DNA of 64,000 nucleotides from the NCBI RefSeq assembly GCF_029674545.1, contig NZ_CP121354.1, positions 2,923,001 through 2,987,000 of the forward strand. The letters are read 5' to 3'. Positions 19,131 to 27,851 of the stretch are shown here, piece after piece; the stretch's first letter is position 1; each line of letters opens with the position of its first letter. Both the position numbers and the translations under genes were made by a program. This DNA comes from Mesorhizobium sp. WSM4904 (GTDB taxonomy: Bacteria; Pseudomonadota; Alphaproteobacteria; Rhizobiales; Rhizobiaceae). The notes beneath the pieces were generated by a model. That model worked only from the letters and a program-made list of their open reading frames with translations, ran no database searches and was not told the DNA's origin.

Positions 19131-19176
19131 ACATGATCCCGAAAAGGTGGGAACCGGTTTTGGACAGAATCATGCT
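19131..19176. repeat. Short palindromic intergenic repeat of rhizobial type
   Basis: A 46-bp imperfect dyad right after the Eis-like stop codon, with CATGAT and ATCATG ends and a central ACCGGTT core flanked by GAAAAGGTGGG and TTGGACAG. This closely resembles a palindrome I recall as very frequent between genes in Mesorhizobium and related genomes. As RNA it would form a hairpin and may help end or stabilise the upstream transcript. Only one copy is in the window. Confidence 0.6.
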
Positions 19177-19205
19177 CACACCAGGAATCTTTTGAGGGAT
19201 CTTGC

Positions 19206-20033
19206 ATGACACACGCGCTGATAGCCTCGCTGAGAGCGGCGGCAGGCGACATGACGCCGGCGCTGGCGCGCGTCGCCGAGACGGTGCTGGCGCAACCCGA
19301 CGCCACGCTTCGCCAGAGCATCACCGAGCTTGCCGAAACGTCCGGATCGTCTGAGGCGAGCGTCATGCGCTTTTGCCGCGACCAAGGCTTTTCCGGCTTC
19401 CAGGATTTCAAGCTGGCGCTGGCCAAGGAATTGGCGACCGACGAACGGGCGCGCGATAACGGCTCTCCTTCCGACGACATCCAGCGGCTGGTCGAAACCG
19501 CGATCACCTCGCTGCGTGAGACCGAGCAGCTGATCGTTCGCGAAGACGTCGCCGTCGCGTCGCGAAAACTCCTCGACGCTTCCGTGGTCGAGTGTTTCGG
19601 CATCGCCGCCTCCGCCGTCACGGCGCAGTATCTCGCCTACAAGATGACCCGCATCGGCAAGTTCAGCCGCGCGCTGGGCGATGCGCATCTGGCGGTTATG
19701 GCGGCGGGAACCGCGCAGCCGGGGACGGTGCAGGTGGTGATCTCGAGCTCCGGCTCGACCATCGACGCCGTGCGTGTCGCCGAGCTCGCCCGCTCCAAGG
19801 GCGCTTTCGTCATCGGTATCTCCAACCGTTCGAAGAGCCCGCTGATCGCCGTTTGCGACCTGGCTTTGATTGCCTCCTGGCCGGAGACGCCGCTCACTGG
19901 CGGAGCCTTCCCGTCGAAGATCAGCCAACTGCTCATCGTCGATGCGCTGGTCGCCGAGATGACCAGGCAGGATCCGAAGCGACTGGTCGAGCTCAGCCGC
20001 ACGGCGGAGGTCGTGAGTGACCGCAGCTTCTGA
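19206..20033 (+). CDS. RpiR/MurR-family transcriptional regulator
   Basis: 275 residues. The N-terminal HTH_6 domain (residues 1-76) contains ETSGSSEASVMRFCRDQGFSGFQDFKLALAKEL. A sugar-isomerase (SIS) domain from about residue 120 shows VECFGIAASAVTAQYLAYKM, VVISSSGSTIDAVRVAELARSKGAFVIGISN and KISQLLIVDALVAEM. Such proteins sense phosphorylated sugars and control their catabolism. It opens the amino-sugar operon and overlaps nanK by 17 bp, so the likely ligand is ManNAc-6-phosphate or GlcNAc-6-phosphate. Confidence 0.92.
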   Translation: MTHALIASLRAAAGDMTPALARVAETVLAQPDATLRQSITELAETSGSSEASVMRFCRDQGFSGFQDFKLALAKELATDERARDNGSPSDDIQRLVETAITSLRETEQLIVREDVAVASRKLLDASVVECFGIAASAVTAQYLAYKMTRIGKFSRALGDAHLAVMAAGTAQPGTVQVVISSSGSTIDAVRVAELARSKGAFVIGISNRSKSPLIAVCDLALIASWPETPLTGGAFPSKISQLLIVDALVAEMTRQDPKRLVELSRTAEVVSDRSF

Positions 20034-20928
20034 TTTGCCGGTGCTCGCCATCGATATCGGCGGCACCAAGATCGCGACAGCCGAAGTGCGTGGCGGCAGG
20101 ATCGCCAACCGCCGCCAGGCGCCGACGCCACGCACCGGCAGGGGTGACGACCTGATCGCGGCCATCGCTGGGCTTGCGCCGAAAAGCGGTTTTGGCGCGG
20201 TGGCCGTCGCCACCACTGGCATCGTGCGCGACGGCGCGTTGACGGCGCTGAACCCCGAAACCCTGCCGATCGAGGACGGTTATCCGATTGCCTCGGCGAT
20301 CGAGCGCGCTTTCGGCATGCCGCCGCTCGTCGTCAATGACGCGCAGGCAGCCGCCTGGGCCGAATTCACGATCGGTGCCGGCAAGGGTCATCGGAACTTC
20401 GCCTTCTTCACCGTCTCCACCGGCATCGGCTGCGGGCTGGTGATAGATGGCCGGCTGGAAAGCGGCGCGACCGGGCTCGCCGGCCATGTCGGGCACACGC
20501 GCTCCGAGCCCGGCGGCATCCTGTGCGGCTGCGGCCGGCGCGGCTGCCTGGAGACGGTCGCCTCGGGTACGGCGCTGGCGCGGCTGGGCAGCGCGCGCCT
20601 TGGCCGCAAGGTAACGGCGCCGGAGCTGTTTGCGGCGGCGGAACAAGGCAACGGCAATGCCGCGGAAATCATCGCCGGCGCGGTCGCAGCACTGGTCAAC
20701 GCCTTTGCTGACCTGGCGGCCTCGGTCGATGTCGACTGCTTTGCCGTCGGCGGCGGAGTCGGCCTCGCTGGCGGCTTCATCGAGGCACTGCACGCGCGCT
20801 CGCTCGACCTGCCGCGCGTCTACCGGCGTCCCATCCTCGCCGCGCGTGCGGGCGCCGATGCCGGCCTGCTTGGCACAGCGATGCTGGCGAGTTCGAAAAT
20901 GCCTGACAGAAATTTTCATCAAAAATAA
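20017..20928 (+). CDS. nanK: ROK-family kinase, probable N-acetylmannosamine kinase
   Basis: 303 residues. The ATP-binding motif is DIGGTKIATAEV near residue 10. The catalytic Asp lies in VVNDAQAAAWAE. The ROK zinc site GHVGHTRSEPGG...CGCGRRGCLE is intact. NanK phosphorylates ManNAc to ManNAc-6-phosphate for the next enzyme, NanE. The assignment rests on the adjacent nanE; the ROK fold alone could also mean glucokinase or GlcNAc kinase. The start is GTG at 20017, inside the end of the regulator gene. Confidence 0.85.
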   Translation: MTAASDLPVLAIDIGGTKIATAEVRGGRIANRRQAPTPRTGRGDDLIAAIAGLAPKSGFGAVAVATTGIVRDGALTALNPETLPIEDGYPIASAIERAFGMPPLVVNDAQAAAWAEFTIGAGKGHRNFAFFTVSTGIGCGLVIDGRLESGATGLAGHVGHTRSEPGGILCGCGRRGCLETVASGTALARLGSARLGRKVTAPELFAAAEQGNGNAAEIIAGAVAALVNAFADLAASVDVDCFAVGGGVGLAGGFIEALHARSLDLPRVYRRPILAARAGADAGLLGTAMLASSKMPDRNFHQK

Positions 20929-20950
20929 TTTGTTGACAAAAACTTTCATC
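20909..20950. promoter_or_regulatory. Candidate RpiR operator and promoter between nanK and nanE
   Basis: An AT-rich stretch sits in otherwise GC-rich DNA. It contains two direct copies of AAAnTTTCATC (20910-20920 and 20940-20950), 30 bp apart, and a TTGACA hexamer at 20933-20938. RpiR/MurR-type operators often contain GAAA...TTTC elements. It overlaps the nanK stop and precedes nanE, so nanE and the transporter may have their own regulated promoter. Confidence 0.4.
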
Positions 20951-20993
20951 CGCGCTTGGTTAGCAGGGTAATGCTCTTCCAGGAGATGCCCCG

Positions 20994-21710
20994 GTGCAGG
21001 CCAAGCAGGGCGATTTGCTCGCCATACTCGATGGGACGCTGGTCGTGTCGTGCCAGGCCGAATCCGGCCTGCCGCTCGACGCTCCCGGCCACATCGCCGC
21101 GATGGCGCGCTCCGTCGTGTTGGGTGGCGCCACCGGCGTCCGCATCGAGGGGGTGGCCAACGTCGCCGCCGTCCGCGCGGCGGTCGACGTGCCGCTCATC
21201 GGCCTGATCAAGTCCAGGCGCGACGACACCGAGGTCTACATCACACCGACGCTCGACGACGTCGCCGCCGTCGTCGAGGCCGGCGCCGATATCGTCGCGA
21301 TCGACGCCACCGCCCGGCCGCGCCCAGCCGAGCTGAAGGCGATGTTCGCCAGCATCGCGGCGAGGGGGCGGCTCTCCATGGGCGACGTCGCCACGCTCGA
21401 TGAAGGCCGGCGCGCGCTCGATGCCGGCGCTGACCTCATCAGCACCACCATGGCCGGCTACACAAACTATTCCAGCGACCAGCGCGGCCCCGCCTTCGCC
21501 CTGATGGAGGAACTCGCCCGTGCCGGCCTGCCTTTCGTTGCCGAGGGGCGCATATGGTCGCCGCACGAGGCCGTCCATTGCTTCGAGCTCGGCGCCCGCT
21601 TCATCGTCGTCGGCGGCGCCATCACCCGGCCCGACGCCATCACCCGCCGCTTCGCCGACGAGGTCGCCGCTTCGAGTGCCCGTCCGCAACTGAGAAGGAA
21701 CCCGACATGA
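20994..21710 (+). CDS. nanE: N-acetylmannosamine-6-phosphate 2-epimerase
   Basis: 238 residues, the standard NanE length, a TIM barrel. It interconverts ManNAc-6-P and GlcNAc-6-P. Family motifs are LVVSCQAESGLPLDAPGHIAAMA-like N-terminus, GATGVRIEG, PLIGLIKS, VYITPTLDDV, DIVAIDATARPRP (catalytic Lys earlier in LIKSRR and Glu in the C-terminal VAEGRIWSP region) and FIVVGGAITRP. The start is GTG at 20994 after AGGAG. Its stop overlaps the start of the dehydrogenase gene. No nanA, nagA or nagB is in the window. Confidence 0.93.
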   Translation: MQAKQGDLLAILDGTLVVSCQAESGLPLDAPGHIAAMARSVVLGGATGVRIEGVANVAAVRAAVDVPLIGLIKSRRDDTEVYITPTLDDVAAVVEAGADIVAIDATARPRPAELKAMFASIAARGRLSMGDVATLDEGRRALDAGADLISTTMAGYTNYSSDQRGPAFALMEELARAGLPFVAEGRIWSPHEAVHCFELGARFIVVGGAITRPDAITRRFADEVAASSARPQLRRNPT

Positions 21711-22723
21711 TCAAGCGCCGTCGCGTCGCCGTCATTGGTGCAGGCTTCATGGGCTCCATGCATGCCGGCATCTTCGCCAACATGGTGGGCTCCGAGCTCG
21801 CGGCCATCGTCGATCCCAACCGCGCGCTGGCCGAGGCCGTGGCGGCCAAGGCGCCGGGCTGCAAGGTCTATGACAGCCATCAGGCGTTGCTCGGCTCGGA
21901 ACGCGATCTCGATCTAGTCTCGATCTGCACGCCGGACAATCTGCATCTGGCGCCGGCCGTTGCAGTGGCCGAAGCCGGCATCAACGTCTTCGTCGAGAAG
22001 CCGATCTCCTCCAAGGTCGACGACGCCCAGGCCATCATCGCGGCTTGCGAGGCGGCGGGCGTAAAGCTCGGCGTCGGCTACCTGCTGCGCTTCGATCCGC
22101 GCTACGCCGCCGCCAAGGAGCTGATGACATCGGGCAAGATTGGTGAGCCGATCCACATCTATGCCCGCCGCAACAGCGCCCGCACCGAGGGCCCGAAGCG
22201 CTATGGCGGCAAGCTGCCGCTGGCGCTGCATGTCACCGTCCACGACGTCGACATGGTGCTGTGGATGCTCAAGGGCCAGCAGCCGGTGTCGGTCTATGCG
22301 CAGCAGACCGACAAGCTGCTGGGTAGCTCCGGCACGCAGGACAGCATCGCGGCCATCGTGCGCTTTTCCGGCGGCACGGTCGTCAATTTCGAGAGCGCCT
22401 GGTCGCTGCCCTCCGGCGCGCGCCACATGATCGACGCGCGCATGGAACTTATCGGCACCGACGGATCCTTCGAGGTCCAGTGCGGCGACAGCGGGCTCTA
22501 TTTCGCCAGCAACGAGACGTCGCGCGAGATCGATACCCAGCACTGGCCCCAGCTCAACGGCCGTATCGACGGCGACCTCGCGCGCCAGCTCGGCGGCCTC
22601 ATCGACTGGCTGGACGGCGCGGCGATGCCGATCGCCACCGGCCGGGAAGCCCTTCGTTCGCTCGAACTCACCCTAGCCATGATGCAGTCGGCACAGAGCG
22701 GCGAAATCGTGCGCCTCGGTTGA
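21707..22723 (+). CDS. Gfo/Idh/MocA-family NAD(P)-dependent oxidoreductase
   Basis: 338 residues. The Rossmann motif VAVIGAGFMGSMHAGIF is at the N-terminus. The EKP catalytic motif is in NVFVEKPISSKVDDA, and the C-terminal substrate domain has RYGGKLPLALHVTVHDVDMVLWM with the usual His. It overlaps nanE by an ATGA. Related dehydrogenases in amino-sugar operons act on inositol, glucosides or 2,7-anhydro-Neu5Ac. The position between nanE and the importer suggests it processes the imported ManNAc-bearing compound before NanK acts. Confidence 0.9.
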   Translation: MIKRRRVAVIGAGFMGSMHAGIFANMVGSELAAIVDPNRALAEAVAAKAPGCKVYDSHQALLGSERDLDLVSICTPDNLHLAPAVAVAEAGINVFVEKPISSKVDDAQAIIAACEAAGVKLGVGYLLRFDPRYAAAKELMTSGKIGEPIHIYARRNSARTEGPKRYGGKLPLALHVTVHDVDMVLWMLKGQQPVSVYAQQTDKLLGSSGTQDSIAAIVRFSGGTVVNFESAWSLPSGARHMIDARMELIGTDGSFEVQCGDSGLYFASNETSREIDTQHWPQLNGRIDGDLARQLGGLIDWLDGAAMPIATGREALRSLELTLAMMQSAQSGEIVRLG

Positions 22724-22787
22724 GCTCAATCAAACGGACGGTGCTGTTGCAACGAGGCCAGATGGCCCAAGAATGGGAGACGAAAAC

Positions 22788-24080
22788 ATGCTGAACAGAC
22801 GCAATCTACTGATGCTTGGCGCGGCCGCCGCCGCGCTGTCGCTGGCCGCGCCGGCCTCGGCCGAAGACAAGCCGTTCAACGGCGTGCAGATATCGGTGCT
22901 GCTCGAGGGCCATCCGACCACCGACGCCATCCAGAAGATGGTGCCCGAATTCAAGGAGAAGACCGGCATCGACGTGGCGATCGAGGTCGTGCCCGAGGCC
23001 GACATCACCGCGAAGGAGCTGCTCGAGTTCTCGTCCAAGTCCGGCCGCTACGATGTCGTCCAGAACAACATCATCTACCTGCCGGGCTTCGTGAAGTCGG
23101 GCTACATCGTGCCGCTCGACGATTTCCTGGCCAAGCACAAGGAGAATTTCGACAAGGCCGATTTCGTGCCTGGCTATTTCAACACCAACGTCCTCGACGG
23201 CAAGGTCTACGGCCTGCCAGTCTATGGCGAGAGCACCTTCGTCATGTACCGCAAGGACCTGTTCGAACAGTACGGGCTGGCGGCGCCGAAGTCCTTCGAG
23301 GACATCGAGAACGCGGCGAAAACCATCTCGGCAAAGACCAACAAGCAGATCGCCGGCATCACCATGCGCGGCCAGCAGGGCATCCAGAGCGTCTATGTCT
23401 GGGCGGCCTATCTGTGGGGCTTCGGCGGCTCCTTCTTCGACGCCAGCGGCAAGTCGGCGCTGGCGACACCTGAAGGCATCGCCGCGCTCGACGCCTTCAC
23501 CAAGGTGCTGAAGGACTACGGTCCGGTCGGCGTCGCCAATTTCGGCTGGGAAGAGAACCGGCTGCTCTTCCAGCAGGGCAAGGCGGCAATCACGCTCGAT
23601 GCGACCGTCAACGGCGCCTACAACGAAGATCCGGCCGTCTCGACGGTGGTCGGCAAGGTCGGTTATGTGCCGGTGCCGATGAAGTCGGCTTCGCCCAAGG
23701 GCGGCTCGTCCTCGCTCGCCGTGCATTCCATGTATGTCTCGGCCGAGTCGAAGAACCAGGAAGCGGCGGCCCTCTTCGCCGCCTGGGCAACCGCCAAGGA
23801 GCAGCAGCTGAAATCGATCGAGACCGATCCCAACTCCGGCGTGACCTCGCTCTCGGCGCTCAACAGCGATAGTTTCGGCAAACGCTACGGCGCCTTCAAG
23901 GAAGGCATGATCGCGGCCATCAACGCCGGCAACCCGCAATATCTGCCGACGGTCGAGCAGGCGAACGAGATCATCAACAACACTGGCATCGCCGTCTCTA
24001 AGGCGCTCGCCGGAACCGCAAGCGCGGCCGACGCCCTGAAGGAAGCTGACGAAGCCAACAACGCCGCGCTCGCCCGCTAG
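22788..24080 (+). CDS. ABC transporter extracellular solute-binding protein (carbohydrate, family 1)
   Basis: 430 residues. The N-terminus carries a twin-arginine-like/Sec signal (MLNRRNLLMLGAAAAALSLAAPASA). The body is a family 1 solute-binding protein (GVQISVLLEGHPTTDAIQKMVPEFKEKTGI, YDVVQNNIIYLPGFVKSGYIVPLDDF, VYGLPVYGESTFVMYRKDLFEQYGL). The ATG at 22788 follows GGGAG; the upstream in-frame ATG at 22773 overlaps that ribosome binding site. It is the periplasmic receptor of the importer encoded downstream, probably for an amino sugar or sialic-acid-like compound. Confidence 0.93.
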   Translation: MLNRRNLLMLGAAAAALSLAAPASAEDKPFNGVQISVLLEGHPTTDAIQKMVPEFKEKTGIDVAIEVVPEADITAKELLEFSSKSGRYDVVQNNIIYLPGFVKSGYIVPLDDFLAKHKENFDKADFVPGYFNTNVLDGKVYGLPVYGESTFVMYRKDLFEQYGLAAPKSFEDIENAAKTISAKTNKQIAGITMRGQQGIQSVYVWAAYLWGFGGSFFDASGKSALATPEGIAALDAFTKVLKDYGPVGVANFGWEENRLLFQQGKAAITLDATVNGAYNEDPAVSTVVGKVGYVPVPMKSASPKGGSSSLAVHSMYVSAESKNQEAAALFAAWATAKEQQLKSIETDPNSGVTSLSALNSDSFGKRYGAFKEGMIAAINAGNPQYLPTVEQANEIINNTGIAVSKALAGTASAADALKEADEANNAALAR

Positions 24081-24093
24081 GTCGAGAGGCGTG

Positions 24094-24126
24094 CCCTGCC
24101 GCGTGCGCTCCCTGTGCGCGGCAGGG
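24094..24126 (+). terminator. Intercistronic hairpin after the binding-protein gene
   Basis: Perfect 10-bp arms CCCTGCCGCG and CGCGGCAGGG enclose a 13-base loop. No T-run follows, so this is more likely a processing or attenuation hairpin that keeps binding-protein mRNA in excess over the permease mRNA, as in many importer operons. Confidence 0.6.
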
Positions 24127-24151
24127 TGAATTTCCCTGCATTCATGGATTG

Positions 24152-25036
24152 ATGATGAGACCCGTGGCCGCAGCGTCCGATCCTACAAGGCATTTCTTCC
24201 AGCCGATCATCGTCTGCCTGACGGTAGCGTCGGTGGCGCTGACGCTGTTTGTCATCTGGATTTCCCTGCACGACCTCTCGCTGATGCGGGCAGGGCGCGA
24301 GAAGTTCGTTGGGCTCGACAACTATATCCGCTTCCTCGGCGATCCGCGCGCCATGGCCGCGCTCTGGCGCACGGTGCTCTTCACCGTGCTGGCGACCGCG
24401 ATCGAGATCGCGCTCGGCCTTGCCGTCGTGCTCTTCCTCGACCGCGACTTCGCCATGAAGCGGCTGGTGCGGACGTTGCTTCTGGTGCCGATCATCATGA
24501 CGCCTGTGGTCGTCGGCCTCACCTGGCGCTTCCTCTTCGACCCGGCCACCGGCATGGCGAACTATCTTCTGTCGCTGGTGGGCATCGCCCAGGTCGACTG
24601 GCTTGGCAGCCCGCGGATCGCGCTGTTTTCGGTACTGGTCGCCGACATCTGGCAGTGGACGCCCTTCGTCATCCTGCTTGTGATGGCCGCGCTTGAATCG
24701 GCACCCACCGATCCGCTCAACGCCGCCCGCGTCGACGGCGCACGCGAATGGCAGGTCACCTGGTACGTGCTCCTTCCCATGCTGCGCCGGGCGCTTGCCA
24801 TCGTCGCGCTGATCAGGGCGATCGACAGCATCAAGGCCTTCGACCTCTTCTACATCATGACGCGCGGCGGGCCGGCGTTGTCGACCGAGACGCTGAACTA
24901 TTACGGCTATATCGTCGCCTTCACCAATTTCGACATCTCCTACGCCTTGGCTATCGCGATCATCCTGACCGTGTTCACCAATGTCGCGCTGCTCACCATG
25001 TACAGCGTGCTCTTCCCGAAGACGGGGGACCGCTGA
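24152..25036 (+). CDS. ABC transporter permease, MalF/UgpA type
   Basis: 294 residues with six predicted membrane segments. The inner-membrane-component signature is EAA-like: DPLNAARVDGAREWQVTWYVLLPMLRRAL near the C-terminal third. ATG codons at 24152 and 24155 are both possible, because GGA at 24146 suits either. It ends in an ATGA overlap with the second permease. It forms half of the membrane channel. Confidence 0.92.
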   Translation: MMRPVAAASDPTRHFFQPIIVCLTVASVALTLFVIWISLHDLSLMRAGREKFVGLDNYIRFLGDPRAMAALWRTVLFTVLATAIEIALGLAVVLFLDRDFAMKRLVRTLLLVPIIMTPVVVGLTWRFLFDPATGMANYLLSLVGIAQVDWLGSPRIALFSVLVADIWQWTPFVILLVMAALESAPTDPLNAARVDGAREWQVTWYVLLPMLRRALAIVALIRAIDSIKAFDLFYIMTRGGPALSTETLNYYGYIVAFTNFDISYALAIAIILTVFTNVALLTMYSVLFPKTGDR

Positions 25037-25848
25037 TGGCCAGGCGCGCGCTGTTCTATGTCGGTCTGGCCCTGCTTCTGCTTGCGGTGCTGTTCCCGCT
25101 CTATTGGGTCGTCGTCACCTCCTTCAAGACGACGCGCGACGCCTTCGCCATTCCGCCCGTCTGGCTGTTCAGCCCGACGCTCGACAACTATCGGACGGTG
25201 TTCGCCAATCGCGGCTTCCTTAGCGCCTTCGCCAATTCCTTCATCGTCTCGATCCTCTCCAGCGCGCTCGCCGTCACCGTCGGCTCGGCCGCCGCTTATG
25301 GTCTGGCCCAGCAGCCGGCGGAGCTGCGCCGCGCTCGGGAGAAATTCATCCTCAGCCTGCGCATCGCGCCGGCGCTGCTCTTCGTCATCCCCATGTATTA
25401 CCTGGCGACCCGCATCGGCGCGCTGAATAAGCACTGGCTGCTGATCGCCGCCTATGCCTTCGTCAACGTACCCTTCGCCATCTCGCTGCTCATCACCTTC
25501 TTCGATGACATCCCGAAGGAGTTGCGCGATGCCGCGCGTGTCGACGGGGCGCGCGAGTTTTCGATCTTCTGGCACGTCTATTTGCCGGCCGCTCGCGGCG
25601 GCATCATAGCCACGCTCATCCTGTGCGTGCTGTTCACCTGGAACGAGTTCTTCGTGGCGCTTGTGCTCACCGGCCGAGACACTCAGACGCTGCCGGTCTC
25701 GATCACCTCGTTCCTGACATTCCAGGGCATCCAGTGGGGCGCGCTGACCGCCGCCGCCACCCTCATCATGCTGCCGATGATCGTGCTCGGCGTATTGGTG
25801 CAGGGACAGGTGGTGCGCGGCATGACGCTTGGCAGCGTGAAGGGCTGA
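25036..25848 (+). CDS. ABC transporter permease, MalG/UgpE type
   Basis: 270 residues, six membrane segments. The EAA loop reads IPKELRDAARVDGAREFSIFWHVYLPAARGG. The start ATG at 25036 overlaps the stop of the previous permease. It pairs with that permease and with the ATPase 7 bp downstream. It belongs to the carbohydrate uptake CUT1 group. Confidence 0.93.
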   Translation: MARRALFYVGLALLLLAVLFPLYWVVVTSFKTTRDAFAIPPVWLFSPTLDNYRTVFANRGFLSAFANSFIVSILSSALAVTVGSAAAYGLAQQPAELRRAREKFILSLRIAPALLFVIPMYYLATRIGALNKHWLLIAAYAFVNVPFAISLLITFFDDIPKELRDAARVDGAREFSIFWHVYLPAARGGIIATLILCVLFTWNEFFVALVLTGRDTQTLPVSITSFLTFQGIQWGALTAAATLIMLPMIVLGVLVQGQVVRGMTLGSVKG

Positions 25849-25855
25849 ACAACCG

Positions 25856-26917
25856 ATGGCGAAACTCTCGATACGGTCGGTCTCGAAATCCTACGGCGCG
25901 GTCCCTGTGCTGGACGACGTTTCGGTCGAGGTCGAGGAGGGCTCCTTCGTCGTGCTGCTCGGCCCGTCCGGGTGCGGGAAGTCGACGCTGCTCCATGCCG
26001 TGGCCGGGCTTAATCCAATCGACTCCGGCAGCATCGTCATCGGCGACCGCAACGTCACCAACCTGCCCGCGCGGGAACGCGATGTCGCGATGGTCTTTCA
26101 GTCCTATGCCCTCTACCCAACCATGACGGTGGCGCAGAACATCGCCTTTCCGCTGAAGATGCGCGGGCTCGACCGTAAGACATACGACGAGAAGGTCACC
26201 GGCGTGGCGCGCCTGCTGCAGATCGAGCCACTGCTGGCCCGGCTGCCGCGTGAGCTTTCCGGTGGCCAGCGCCAGCGCGTCGCCATCGGCCGAGCCCTGG
26301 TGCGCGATCCGCGCCTGTTCCTGTTCGACGAGCCGCTCTCAAACCTCGACGCCGCCTTGCGCACCGAGCTTCGCGCCGAGATCAAGCGCCTGCACCAGTC
26401 GATCCGCCGCACCATGGTCTACGTCACGCATGACCAGACCGAGGCGTTGACGCTAGCCGACAAGATCGTCGTACTGAAGGCAGGCAAGATCGAACAGACC
26501 GGCACGCCACTGTCGCTGTACGACGACCCGGACAACGCTTTCGTCGCCGGCTTCATCGGCACGCCGCGCATGAACTTCCTCAAGGCGACCGTCGTGGACG
26601 ATGGCAAGGCGCTGACAGCAGGCGAGGCGAGGGTGGACATCTCGCATCTCAAGACGAGGCTGGAGAACGGCCAGACGGTGACGCTGGGCATAAGGCCGGA
26701 GCATCTCGACGAGAAGGACGGCGTCGCGCTCTCGCTTGCCGTGGACGTCACCGAGCGCCTGGGTTCGACCTCGTACGTGCACGGCGCCCTGGCGAGCGGC
26801 CAGAGCGTCGTTGCCGAACGGCGCGAGGACCAGCCGGGCTTCGGCGAGACGATCACGCTGCGCTTCCAGCCCAGCCGTGCGCGTATTTTCGATGCCGAGG
26901 GTAATCGCATTCGCTAG
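25856..26917 (+). CDS. ABC transporter ATPase, UgpC/MsmK type
   Basis: 353 residues. The ABC domain has Walker A GPSGCGKST, Q-loop MVFQSYALYPTMTV, signature LSGGQRQRVAIGRAL, Walker B LFLFDEPLSNLDAALR and switch His VYVTHDQTEALT. A TOBE/OB regulatory domain follows from about residue 235 (FIGTPRMNFLKATV, LGIRPEHLDEKDG). It powers the amino-sugar importer and is the last gene of the operon that starts with the RpiR regulator. Confidence 0.95.
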   Translation: MAKLSIRSVSKSYGAVPVLDDVSVEVEEGSFVVLLGPSGCGKSTLLHAVAGLNPIDSGSIVIGDRNVTNLPARERDVAMVFQSYALYPTMTVAQNIAFPLKMRGLDRKTYDEKVTGVARLLQIEPLLARLPRELSGGQRQRVAIGRALVRDPRLFLFDEPLSNLDAALRTELRAEIKRLHQSIRRTMVYVTHDQTEALTLADKIVVLKAGKIEQTGTPLSLYDDPDNAFVAGFIGTPRMNFLKATVVDDGKALTAGEARVDISHLKTRLENGQTVTLGIRPEHLDEKDGVALSLAVDVTERLGSTSYVHGALASGQSVVAERREDQPGFGETITLRFQPSRARIFDAEGNRIR

Positions 26918-27040
26918 CAGATCTTCCTGGATAGCACTGCTGATCGGGGTGTTGCGTCCAGAGTGATCACGGCTTGAGTGGCGCGAGCTCGAATTTCCGT
27001 CAGTTTATTACACAGCCTACGGGTATCAGCCCTTCGTGAC

Positions 27041-27814
27041 TTAGAGCGAGAGGAGCCGTTGGTTCAGGAGATTGAATAACTTCACGTCGTCTGCGCCTGT
27101 GACCACCAAGCAGTTCGCGGGAGCGTTCTCCCGGTGCCGCTCTGAAACCGCGGCGACCGTGCGGCCGCGATTGAGCGGGGACACGCAATCGATGTCGACC
27201 TTGGCGCGAACTCCATCGAAGATTGAGGGGTCAAGGAGAAAGGCAGTGACGCATGGGTCGTGGAGCGCCGGGTCCTTGCCACCGTAGTTGACCATCATCG
27301 AAGCCGCCTGGCGCGCAATGGCGGATCCTCCGTTCTGAAGAACGGCGACCCGATCGGACGTGACAATGACCTTGTTGGTGACGTCGAGGCCGAACATCAC
27401 CAGAGGCGCGCCCGAGTTGAGAACGATCTGCCCGGCGTGCGGATCGAACCAGATGTTGAACTCGGCCGCGGGCGTGGTGTTCCCAGGGCAGAAAGCCGCA
27501 CCGCCCATGAACACGATCTGCTTGAACTTCGCGGCGATCGTCGGCTCCTTGACCAAGGCCAGAGCAACGTTCGTCAGTGGTCCGATCGCGCACAATGTGA
27601 CCTCGCCGGGGTGCCTCAAGACCGTCTCGACGATGAAGTCGACGGCGTGTTGAGCGTGCTCCTTGCGCGACGACTCTAGGACGCCGACATCACCGAGGCC
27701 GTCATCTCCGTGCACCGAGACCGGGCGAGGGGGCGTGGGAAACATTGCATGTCGGCATCCGGCAAAGACCTTTGCAGCCAGCGTCCTAGTTGAGGATAAC
27801 GGCCTTGAAGTCAT
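27041..27814 (-). pseudogene. Inosine-uridine nucleoside hydrolase, N-terminally truncated
   Basis: An open frame of 257 residues matches the nucleoside hydrolase (IUNH) fold from about residue 60 to the natural C-terminus: VHGDDGLGDVGV, GEVTLCAIGPLTNVALAL, FKQIVFMGGAAFCPGNTTPAAEFNIWFDPHAGQIV and GKDPALHDPCVTAFLLDP with the catalytic-site His/Asp. The N-terminal DTDPGxDD calcium and ribose site is missing, and a TGA lies in frame just before 27814. In another frame upstream (27803-27842) the residues LIDISGDDFKAVIL look like a decayed DTDPGxDDA motif, so the 5' end seems lost through a deletion plus frameshift. It probably has no activity. Confidence 0.72.
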
Positions 27815-27851
27815 CGCCCGATATATCGATCAGTATGCAGGGCTTTGAGAG

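Noticed and set aside
20994..21710. nanE as a thiamine-phosphate synthase or other TIM-barrel enzyme
   Set aside because: The start SCQAESGLPLDAPGHIAAMA-type block, KS loop and adjacent nanK match NanE specifically.
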